Assembly (NCBI GenBank): GCA_023150055.1
Contig: JAKLLP010000130.1
Coordinates: 1-6,331, forward strand
DNA: 6,331 nt
Source: Gammaproteobacteria bacterium
Lineage (GTDB): Bacteria > Pseudomonadota > Gammaproteobacteria > Steroidobacterales > GCA-2729495
Direction: 5' to 3'
Shown: positions 1-5,458 of the stretch, piece after piece
How positions within the stretch are numbered: position 1 is the stretch's first letter
How the letters are laid out: each line of letters begins with the position of its first letter
Position numbers and translations under genes: made by a program
The notes under the pieces: model-generated
What the model was told of the DNA's origin: nothing
The model's database searches: none
The model's input: the letters and a program-made list of their open reading frames with translations, nothing else

Positions 1-198
1 ATGGCGCGGGGCGGGATCTATCCGCGAAACCTCTGCCTCGAGGAGCCCCCTTTCACCGAGCCCCAGCAACTCGAACTGGTCAAGCACCAGGTCAACAAGA
101 TGGTCGAATGGGGCGTGTATACCCCGCCGCGTGACTGGGAGCCGTACACCGTCAGCGAGGATGTCTCGGAACGGCTGCGCAGGACCGGTAACGAGTAG
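1..198 (+). CDS. C-terminal part of an unidentified protein, possibly an NMT1/THI5-like ABC transporter substrate-binding protein (5' end outside window)
   Basis: An open frame of 65 codons starts at the first base of the window and stops at TAG 196-198. The ATG at base 1 is probably an internal Met, since nothing upstream is visible and the frame may continue outside the window. The fragment is charged and mostly helical in character, with the stretch LVKHQVNKMVEWGVY near residues 26-40. The final segment is rich in Glu and Arg. A helix followed by a short tail of this sort resembles the C-terminus of periplasmic substrate-binding proteins of nitrate/sulfonate/thiamine-precursor transporters, but this is a resemblance by eye and not a firm assignment. 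The gene is convergent with the methyltransferase gene, with only 19 bases between the two stop codons and no clear terminator hairpin there. Confidence 0.5.
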   Translation: MARGGIYPRNLCLEEPPFTEPQQLELVKHQVNKMVEWGVYTPPRDWEPYTVSEDVSERLRRTGNE

Positions 199-217
199 CA
201 GTTGCTGTGCCGGGAAA

Positions 218-841
218 TCAGGGCGGACGGCGAAACCAGTAACGGTCGACGAGAGCCGTGCGCCCCATGAAGAGAGGCATCCGGGTCATGAGCTCGCTGT
301 CGACCGAGTGCAGGCGCACTTCAGGGGCGAAAAGCGCAGTGATCTCGTCGCTGCGGATCCTGTGCGGCCCGATCGGCCACCAATCCCACCAACCGCGTCG
401 GCCGCAATGCGTCAGCACGAAGTCACCGCCCGGTGCGAGCCATTTCAACAGCTGGCTCCTGTAGATTCTGCGCATGTCCCCACCCAGGCTGTGCAGGCAC
501 CCGACATCGAGCACCACGTCATAGGGATGCGGGGGCTCCCACCTGGTAATGTCAGCCTCCACGGCGTCGATGTCGAGGCCGTCGACCGCAGCCCGTCGCC
601 TGAGCATCGCGACTGCCTGGGGCATGAAGTCTATCGCCGTCACCCGGAAACCGCGCCTGGCGAGATAGAGCGAGTAGGTTCCTGCCCCGCAACCGACGTC
701 GAGCGCAGTTCCAGGCGCGTCTCTCCCCGCCAGGGCACGTACCAGCAGCTCGGGTGGTTCTTCCCGGTGCCAGGGCAGGTCCTGGGGGGTCTTTGCTGAT
801 CGGTATAACCGTTCGAATACCTTGCGGCTCTGGTCGCTCAT
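218..841 (-). CDS. Class I SAM-dependent methyltransferase
   Basis: The 207-residue protein is the size of a stand-alone Rossmann-fold methyltransferase and should act in the cytoplasm, transferring a methyl group from S-adenosylmethionine to an unknown acceptor. The SAM-binding motif I reads ALDVGCGAG at residues 46-54. The acidic residue after strand 2 is Asp71 (VTAID), and a second acidic motif follows at residues 94-98 (VEADI). Strand 4 is YDVVLDVG (107-114), and strand 5 is preceded by LLKWLAPGG (131-139). A Trp-rich segment, WWDWWPIGPHR (151-161), probably lies at the acceptor side. The start ATG at 841-839 has only a weak AGG upstream. The gene is third in the minus-strand block, 93 bases downstream of the nitrilase-like gene, so it may be co-transcribed or have its own promoter. 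Thiopurine methyltransferase-like and small-molecule methyltransferases are the nearest types; the substrate cannot be read from sequence. Confidence 0.9.
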   Translation of the reverse strand: MSDQSRKVFERLYRSAKTPQDLPWHREEPPELLVRALAGRDAPGTALDVGCGAGTYSLYLARRGFRVTAIDFMPQAVAMLRRRAAVDGLDIDAVEADITRWEPPHPYDVVLDVGCLHSLGGDMRRIYRSQLLKWLAPGGDFVLTHCGRRGWWDWWPIGPHRIRSDEITALFAPEVRLHSVDSELMTRMPLFMGRTALVDRYWFRRPP

Positions 842-913
842 GATGGAACCTGGCTCGCTGGCGTAGTGGAAGAGATATTACATCGCCTCGAGCAAACGAT
901 GTCGGTGACAAGA

Positions 914-925
914 TTTCCCGGGAAA
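914..925. other. 12-bp perfect palindrome TTTCCCGGGAAA in the gap between two minus-strand genes
   Basis: The sequence is its own reverse complement over 12 bases. It sits in the 93-base gap between the stop of the nitrilase-like gene and the start of the methyltransferase gene. It could be a dimeric regulator site ahead of the methyltransferase gene. It has no spacer for a loop and no U-tract, so it does not look like an intrinsic terminator. It may also be chance in GC-rich DNA. No function is established. Confidence 0.3.
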
Positions 926-934
926 AGACCTTGA

Positions 935-2011
935 CTACCGTTTCGTCAACGCACCGCGTTGCTGCAGACTCGCCACGGAGTCGGCGAATACCTTTGCCGT
1001 GCCGGTGTCATCCATCGGGGGGAGATTCTTCGGCCAGATTCCTTGCTGGTAAATACCCTGGTAGATCTCGGTGCGCAGGTAAGGCAGCCAGTTCTGAAAA
1101 CGCGCGGTCTGACGATAATGGCGCAGGGCGTCTATGTTGATTTCCGATGCGACATAGCAATCGTCCACCACGCTGCTCTGGCCGAGGATCTCGCCCTTGT
1201 AGCCGACGATCATGGACCTGCCGCCCAGGGCGCCGCCGATCACCGTCGGCGGATTGCCGGGCATGATGAGTGCCCCGGTATTGGGGGCTATCACGTAAGC
1301 CGTGTTGTCGACGGCCCTGGCGCGGTTCTGTATGTCCCAGATGTCACGCGATACCCACGGCTCCGGCAGAGAGCCGCGGTAGAGGATCTCGGCGCCGTTC
1401 AGGGCAAAGCCTCGGTAGCTTTCCGGAAACGATCCTTCGACTCCAACACTGCCGGCGATATTGCCAATCTCGGTGTGTGCCACCGGGAAAAAAGCGTCCG
1501 GTCCGTCACCGTTTTCCCGGGTCCACTGGTCGTAGACGTCGTGTGGAGTAGTGGAGTGTTCCACGAACAGCACCACGTTCTTCCGGTGTCGGTAAATGAC
1601 CTGGCCACTCGGATCGAGGAGGAACACCGTGTTGAAAAATCGCTGCGGGTACTGAGGCAGCTTTTCTTTGAGCTGGGCAAGAATGTAGATGCCGTGGTGC
1701 CGCGCCTTCTCGCCCAGGAACTCGGTTTCCCAACCAGGAATGTCCGCAGCCATTGTTGCGGCGTATTCGGCTGATGACAGGTGCAGAATTTCATCCGCAA
1801 AACCCTGGATGCAACCTTCGCCGAGGGCGACCAGGCGCACCGGCAGCTCCAGGGAGCAGATATGGCATACGAGGTCGAGCATGTTGCCGACATGTGCGAG
1901 GTTGCGCTCGACTTCCTGGCGCCGGACAACGTGTCGGACAGTGGTCTGCAAGGCGACGGCAACATAGGGATCGAGCATCGGCATGTCTACGGTACCTGGG
2001 GGTCTGTTCAC
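935..2011 (-). CDS. Nitrilase-superfamily (carbon-nitrogen hydrolase fold) protein lacking the catalytic cysteine
   Basis: The 358-residue protein has the nitrilase layout and a length typical of true nitrilases rather than the shorter amidase branches. The catalytic Glu is E65 in VALGEGCIQGF, and the Lys is K144 in YRHRKNVV. The nucleophile region reads IAGSVGVEGSFPESYRGFALNGAEIL in two overlapping parts: GSVGVEGSFPES (187-198) and RGFALNGAEIL (200-210). The FPE and the R-(x)-FALNGAEIL strand align with the family, but the Cys of the usual Cys-Trp/Tyr-Glu/Asp is G190, encoded by GGA, two substitutions away from a Cys codon. Hydrolysis through a thioester is therefore unlikely. Cys67, two residues after E65, does not occupy the nucleophile position. 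The GTG start at 2011-2009 overlaps the UbiD-like stop as GTGA, which favours this start and translational coupling. In-frame ATGs at codons 10 and 12 are alternatives. The stop is TAG at 937-935. A structural or regulatory role beside the decarboxylase is inferred. Confidence 0.87.
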   Translation of the reverse strand: MNRPPGTVDMPMLDPYVAVALQTTVRHVVRRQEVERNLAHVGNMLDLVCHICSLELPVRLVALGEGCIQGFADEILHLSSAEYAATMAADIPGWETEFLGEKARHHGIYILAQLKEKLPQYPQRFFNTVFLLDPSGQVIYRHRKNVVLFVEHSTTPHDVYDQWTRENGDGPDAFFPVAHTEIGNIAGSVGVEGSFPESYRGFALNGAEILYRGSLPEPWVSRDIWDIQNRARAVDNTAYVIAPNTGALIMPGNPPTVIGGALGGRSMIVGYKGEILGQSSVVDDCYVASEINIDALRHYRQTARFQNWLPYLRTEIYQGIYQQGIWPKNLPPMDDTGTAKVFADSVASLQQRGALTKR

Positions 2012-3420
2012 CTGAGAGCTTCAGGCGAGAGGTAATCGGCGAGATCGATGTCGTCTGCGCCGGGAGTGATTGGCCGGACGAGCGTGTCGCGCAGATCCAT
2101 GTCCATGGTGGCGTCGATACCGAGCCGCAGCGAGCCACGCCCCGGAATGGATACGCGGTCCAGTTCCCAGCTCTCTACACCAGGAATCAACAGGAGTTTT
2201 CCTGGGTGGGAGACGCGGGTCCAGATAGCCCACTCGACGTCCTCGAGGCTGTCCGTGTTGATGTCGGTGTCGACGATGATGATCCGCCTGGTGATACGGT
2301 TCAGTGGAAATATGCTCCCCGGCAGTTCGAATGCCCGACGCAGCAGCTCGGCAGGTTCGTCGTCGGATTGCTTGTCGATCGCTATGGCGATGTGAACCAT
2401 GGGTCCCAGCCGCGGTTCGGTAAAAACATTCACCCGCCGAATGGAAGAGGACAACTGCATCAGGCGCGATGCGATATCAACCTTGATGCCGTAGACCGCA
2501 ATATCGCCGATGTTGTTGTGCTCCGGGTTGCGGCCGGCCATGATCGCGTAGAACAAGGGCTGGTGGCGATGCGTGATCGCGGTGACGCGCGTGATCGGTG
2601 CGGACTCGGGACCGTATTGACCGGCATATTCGCCGAGCGTGTTTTCGATGCGACGGGAGAAGTCGACTTTTCCCTCGATGATGAACTCGGCGCCCGCGGG
2701 CACCAGCAGGTCGCTGGTGCGGGCTTTCATCATCTCGATCGGCGCGCCTTTGAGGCCGCCGGCGACATCGAACTCGGAGATGGTCGGGGGTAGCTTGCAG
2801 GCGGCTGCGAACAACGACGCTGGCTCCACCCCTATGGCAAGCGCGATCGACATCTCCTCGCCATTGGTTTCCGCATGGTGATAGAAACGGCGGAGATCGG
2901 ACAGGGAGCTCGCATTGATGGCGCAGATATCCTTGCCGAGTATCAGCGTCCGGTAAAAGCCCGCATTGAGCACGCCGGTCCTGGGGTGCCGGGCGATCCC
3001 CAGTGCCGCCGTTATGAACGGCCCGCTGTCGCGTTCGAAGAAGTGCGGGACGGGCAGCTCGAGCAGGTTTATGTCCTCGCCCTGGCGCACCACTTCGGCG
3101 GCCGGACCGCTGTCAACCGTGCAGTGCGCGATTGGAGCTGCTTTTGCCGCTTCCACCCGGCGCGCCATATCTGCATGACCGAATCCGGCGTCCGCCACCG
3201 AGCCATCGAGACCGAGGGCAAACCGCTCCACCCGATTGAAGAATCCACCGACCAGTGGAAACGGGCTTCCTTTCACGGATTCAAACTGGTATGCCTTGCC
3301 TGTCGCCTCGAGCTTTGCCATGACGGCTGGCATTTCAAAGCGCGGATCGATCTCGCGCTCGACGCGGACCAGGTCTCCGCGATCTTCGAGCAATTGCTTG
3401 AGCGCACGCAGGTCGGGCAT
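2008..3420 (-). CDS. UbiD-family (prenylated-FMN-type) decarboxylase
   Basis: The 470-residue protein matches the length and full layout of UbiD decarboxylases, which use prenylated FMN to (de)carboxylate aromatic or unsaturated acids. The cofactor/metal region has N152 and R157 in LNAGFYR, the same five-residue spacing as Asn168/Arg173 of fungal Fdc1. A His pair at 181-182 and E216 in SEFDVAGG are candidates for the remaining metal ligands. The two catalytic acids correspond to E259 and E264 in IENTLGEYAGQYG, where many relatives have EGPFGE. The C-terminal part contains the family-typical VDTDIN (383-388) and SHPGK (404-408). The ATG at 3420-3418 is chosen because AGAGGA lies 7 bases upstream; an in-frame GTG 12 codons earlier has no such site. 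No UbiX-type flavin prenyltransferase gene is in the window, so the cofactor must be made elsewhere. The stop overlaps the start of the nitrilase-like gene. The substrate is unknown; this need not be the ubiquinone-pathway enzyme. Confidence 0.93.
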   Translation of the reverse strand: MPDLRALKQLLEDRGDLVRVEREIDPRFEMPAVMAKLEATGKAYQFESVKGSPFPLVGGFFNRVERFALGLDGSVADAGFGHADMARRVEAAKAAPIAHCTVDSGPAAEVVRQGEDINLLELPVPHFFERDSGPFITAALGIARHPRTGVLNAGFYRTLILGKDICAINASSLSDLRRFYHHAETNGEEMSIALAIGVEPASLFAAACKLPPTISEFDVAGGLKGAPIEMMKARTSDLLVPAGAEFIIEGKVDFSRRIENTLGEYAGQYGPESAPITRVTAITHRHQPLFYAIMAGRNPEHNNIGDIAVYGIKVDIASRLMQLSSSIRRVNVFTEPRLGPMVHIAIAIDKQSDDEPAELLRRAFELPGSIFPLNRITRRIIIVDTDINTDSLEDVEWAIWTRVSHPGKLLLIPGVESWELDRVSIPGRGSLRLGIDATMDMDLRDTLVRPITPGADDIDLADYLSPEALR

Positions 3421-3427
3421 CCGTTGT

Positions 3428-3433
3428 TCCTCT
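3428..3433 (-). promoter_or_regulatory. Shine-Dalgarno site of the UbiD-family gene (decides its start)
   Basis: On the minus strand the bases read AGAGGA followed by 7 bases and then ATG at 3420. This is a near-ideal ribosome binding site. The competing GTG at 3456 has no purine-rich site in front of it, so the shorter protein is preferred. Confidence 0.75.
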
Positions 3434-3471
3434 GCCGCAGTTGATTTGCTGAACACCGAGGTCAGGCCGCT

Positions 3472-3477
3472 ATTCTA
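3472..3477 (-). promoter_or_regulatory. Possible -10 element for the UbiD-led operon
   Basis: On the minus strand this is TAGAAT, five of six matches to TATAAT, about 50 bases upstream of the preferred UbiD-family start. No convincing -35 hexamer is seen 16-18 bases further upstream, so it would need an activator or is chance. It lies in the 207-base spacer (3421-3627) between the divergent UbiD-family and NAD(P)-binding genes, the only place in the window where a promoter for the three-gene block is expected. Confidence 0.25.
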
Positions 3478-3614
3478 GAGGTAGGGCTGGCGGACAGGGG
3501 ATCGGCGGCCTGGCGAGTGACCGCAGGGCAGGCACCGAGGCTGCATGCCGGCTAGCGCAGAGGTGGCGCCGGAAATTGCTAAAGTTGTCCCTGGTGTTGT
3601 GAACTGGACAGTGC

Positions 3615-3620
3615 GGAGGA
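3615..3620 (+). promoter_or_regulatory. Shine-Dalgarno site of the NAD(P)-binding protein gene
   Basis: GGAGGA sits 7 bases ahead of the ATG at 3628, a strong ribosome binding site. It fixes the start that includes the signal-peptide-like N-terminus. Confidence 0.8.
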
Positions 3621-3627
3621 GCCGTCA

Positions 3628-4457
3628 ATGCAGTTTTGCGGACGATTCTATTACCCGGTGATTCTCGCAGGCCTGATGGCGGGATGGGCCCCCTCGCTCA
3701 GTGCGGCCGAGGCCGGCGGATCGGCTGGTAATGACCCTTCTCCGCTCGTGGTCGTGGCGGGAGCCACCGGCAAGACCGGACGCCTGACGCTTGGCGCGGC
3801 CGGGGCAAAGGGCTACCGGCTCCGCGCGCTCGCCCGGGACCCCGAGCGGGCAAGGCAGGAGATCGGCGATTCCTTTGAGTGGGCCCGGGCCGACGTGCGC
3901 GACGCGGACTCGCTGCGGCTGGCCCTGCAGGGGGCGACCTACGTGATCTGTGCCATTGGCGCCACCGAGAGATCCGGGCCGAACAGCCCCGAGTTCGTCG
4001 ACTATGGCGGCGTCCGGAATCTTACTGACGCTGCCCGCGAGGCCGGTGTGCGCCACTTGGTGCTGGTGTCTTCTGTCGGTGTCGATGGTGGTGGTGGCGT
4101 CTTCAGCTGGATTCTCAATACCTTGATCATGCCTGGGATTCTCGACTGGAAGGCTAAAGGGGAGGACCACCTGCGGTCGAGCGGGGTTCCGTTCCCTACA
4201 CCATTCTGCGGCCTGGCGGGCTGACGGATGATGAAGGGGGCAAGATCGGCATCCGTATCGCACCGAGGGGCCTGCTCGGGGGTGGCACGATTGCGCGAGC
4301 GGACGTTGCCGCTGTTGCCGTCCATGTCCTCGGACGGACGGATGCGGTCGGCAGGACCCTGGAACTGTCAGGCGACGACAAGGCGCCCGTGCTGAGCTGG
4401 CAACAGCTGCTGACCTCCGTTCCGATCGATGAACCGCCCGGTGCTACCAGCCGCTGA
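3628..4457 (+). pseudogene. Frameshifted NAD(P)-binding atypical SDR / NmrA-like protein with N-terminal signal peptide
   Basis: The reading frame opens at ATG 3628 and ends early at TGA 4222-4224, giving 198 residues. The rest of the domain continues in another frame to TGA 4455-4457. Residues 41-52 read VVVAGATGKTGR, the glycine-rich NAD(P)-binding loop of atypical short-chain dehydrogenases. LVLVSSVGVDG follows at 144-154. After the break, the other frame supplies PYTILRPGGL, the usual SDR continuation of SGVP, and runs to ...PPGATSR. The cause is a duplicated GTTCC at 4186-4195; removing 5 bases gives one 274-residue frame without other changes. The N-terminus has a hydrophobic run (residues 8-20) followed by APSLSAAEA, a plausible Sec signal peptide cleaved near residues 26-29. 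That is unusual for a nucleotide-dependent enzyme and implies a periplasmic or membrane-linked role. The unbroken remainder suggests a recent mutation or a sequence error. The truncated product would lack the C-terminal third. The gene may simply be intact in the organism. Confidence 0.85.
4186..4195 (+). repeat. 5-bp tandem duplication GTTCC x2 causing the frameshift
   Basis: Two adjacent copies of GTTCC occur within the SGVP codons of the NAD(P)-binding gene. With one copy the codons read gtt ccc tac acc (Val-Pro-Tyr-Thr), the family consensus. With both copies the frame is thrown off and stops 30 bases later. This is the signature of replication slippage or a read/assembly artefact. Confidence 0.85.
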
Positions 4458-4492
4458 ACTAGCCGTTGCAGGGCCGAAAGCTGGCCGGGCAA

Positions 4493-4506
4493 GCGCTGCA
4501 GAGCGC
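4493..4506. terminator. Weak hairpin between convergent genes
   Basis: GCGCT and AGCGC form a 5-bp stem with a GCAG loop, in the 107-base gap (4458-4564) between the convergent NAD(P)-binding gene and the hydrolase gene. GGG upstream and CCC downstream could lengthen it across a bulge. A second small stem, GGCC-(7)-GGCC, lies just before it at 4472-4486. No T-tract follows on either strand, so a role as intrinsic terminator is only possible. Nothing else is seen in this gap. Confidence 0.2.
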
Positions 4507-4564
4507 CCCTCGCTGATCGAGCCGACGCGGCGACTTGCACCGGTGATGAGGGTTGCGGGCAGGG

Positions 4565-5236
4565 TCAGCGTCCCTTGCGCGCGGTCAGCCAGTCCCGGAC
4601 GGTAGTGAACGGTTCGACATCGGCATACTTCAACATCATGTCGCAGAGGTTTGCGAAATGGGGGATCTCATGACGATCGGCCACGCATTCCTCGACGACG
4701 ACGGTGCGATACCCGCGCGAAAGTGAATCGACGGCACTCGCCCGCACGCATCCCGATGTGCTTCCCCCGGTCAGTATGACGGTGTCGACCTGGTGCCAGA
4801 CCAGCAGGGACGGGATCGGTGTCTCGTGGAAGACGCTCGCCATGCGCTTGTTGAAAATCGCATCTCGCTGCCGGTCGATGGCGAGACGCGGATCGAGTTC
4901 GGCGCGAGCCGAGCCGAGCTTGATGTTTTGCAATGAGTCGGGCGTGTCGGACCTCGTGCCCCAGACACCTGCGTCGTCGGCATTGTCCATGTAGGCCACG
5001 TACGTCCAGATGACCGGCATGGCGCAGGATCGCGTCAGCGCGGAGAGTTCGTTGATCCAGGCGAGTTGCCGGGGATGGGTCTCGTAGGCGGTCGAGAAAG
5101 TGCTGGTGTCCGTATAGGCGCGCTGCAGGTCGATGTTGATCAATGCCGCCTTGCGGCCAAAACCGAAGCGGGCGCGATTCGGCCGGGAACGCACTTGTTC
5201 CCAGTACTGCCGGGCGGTGAGCTTGGATGTTTCCAT
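4565..5236 (-). CDS. Cysteine hydrolase of the isochorismatase / N-carbamoylsarcosine amidohydrolase family
   Basis: The 223-residue protein belongs to the isochorismatase-like cysteine hydrolases, cytoplasmic enzymes that split amide or ether bonds of small molecules. The triad is complete: D36 in ALINIDLQRAYTD, K130 in FNKRMASVF, and the nucleophile C163 in TGGSTSGCVRASAVD, where the usual cis-peptide precedes the cysteine region. The C-terminal block DRHEIPHFANLCDMMLKYADV (within 187-207) is the pattern of N-carbamoylsarcosine and maleamate amidohydrolases, so an amide substrate is more likely than isochorismate. The start ATG at 5236-5234 is chosen because homology begins shortly after it and a promoter-like pair lies about 40 bases upstream. 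The ribosome binding site is poor. The frame stays open upstream to 6295, but that part is antisense to the ribonucleotide reductase. It is divergent from the reductase gene and convergent with the NAD(P)-binding gene. The exact substrate is unknown. Confidence 0.92.
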   Translation of the reverse strand: METSKLTARQYWEQVRSRPNRARFGFGRKAALINIDLQRAYTDTSTFSTAYETHPRQLAWINELSALTRSCAMPVIWTYVAYMDNADDAGVWGTRSDTPDSLQNIKLGSARAELDPRLAIDRQRDAIFNKRMASVFHETPIPSLLVWHQVDTVILTGGSTSGCVRASAVDSLSRGYRTVVVEECVADRHEIPHFANLCDMMLKYADVEPFTTVRDWLTARKGR

Positions 5237-5275
5237 GGTGCGACTCGGCGCCGGTCCCGGCGGGTTACCATCAAA

Positions 5276-5304
5276 ATCGTAAACACCGGCTCCACGCCCG
5301 GCAA
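5276..5304 (-). promoter_or_regulatory. Candidate sigma-70-type promoter for the cysteine hydrolase
   Basis: On the minus strand TTGCCG (5304-5299) and TACGAT (5281-5276) are separated by exactly 17 bases, each matching four of six consensus bases. Transcription would begin near 5269, leaving a leader of about 33 bases before the ATG at 5236. It lies in the 222-base divergent spacer (5237-5458), where a promoter is expected. For the plus-strand reductase, only a lone TAATAT at 5341-5346 without a -35 partner is seen. Confidence 0.35.
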
Positions 5305-5458
5305 CGCCCGAATGACCGATGGCCCGATCGACGAGCGCGTTAATATCGAAGCTGGCGTCCACCAGGGCAGGGATGCACGGAGCAGGCAGGGGGCTGGCGG
5401 GGCTAGTGCCGTTGCGGCGCTGCTGCTGCCGTCTCCGGGGATACTCTGGAAAGAAGCC

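Noticed and set aside
131..799. 222-codon plus-strand open frame
   Set aside because: It is antisense to the methyltransferase, which has SAM-binding motifs, and overlaps the end of the first gene in another frame.
959..1774. 271-codon plus-strand open frame
   Set aside because: It lies wholly antisense to the nitrilase-like gene and its translation has no recognisable motif.
1753..2793. 346-codon plus-strand open frame
   Set aside because: It runs opposite the nitrilase-like and UbiD-family genes, both of which have clear family motifs. The plus-strand translation has none; it is a product of high GC.
3421..3456. GTG at 3456 as the start of the UbiD-family gene
   Set aside because: It adds 12 residues without family character and has no ribosome binding site, while ATG 3420 has AGAGGA at 7 bases.
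3586..3610. Inverted repeat TGTCC-(15)-GGACA ahead of the NAD(P)-binding gene
   Set aside because: Five-base arms with a long spacer are expected by chance in a region of this size, and no promoter is recognisable next to it.
5312..5458. In-frame ATG at 5312 adding 49 residues to the ribonucleotide reductase
   Set aside because: The added stretch is Gly/Ala/Arg-rich with no resemblance to the family, and the usual N-terminal pattern begins just after ATG 5459. It also overlaps the likely hydrolase promoter. It cannot be fully excluded.
5237..5458. Cobalamin riboswitch ahead of the B12-dependent reductase
   Set aside because: The 222-base spacer shows no B12-box-like sequence, and the likely leader is too short for the full aptamer.
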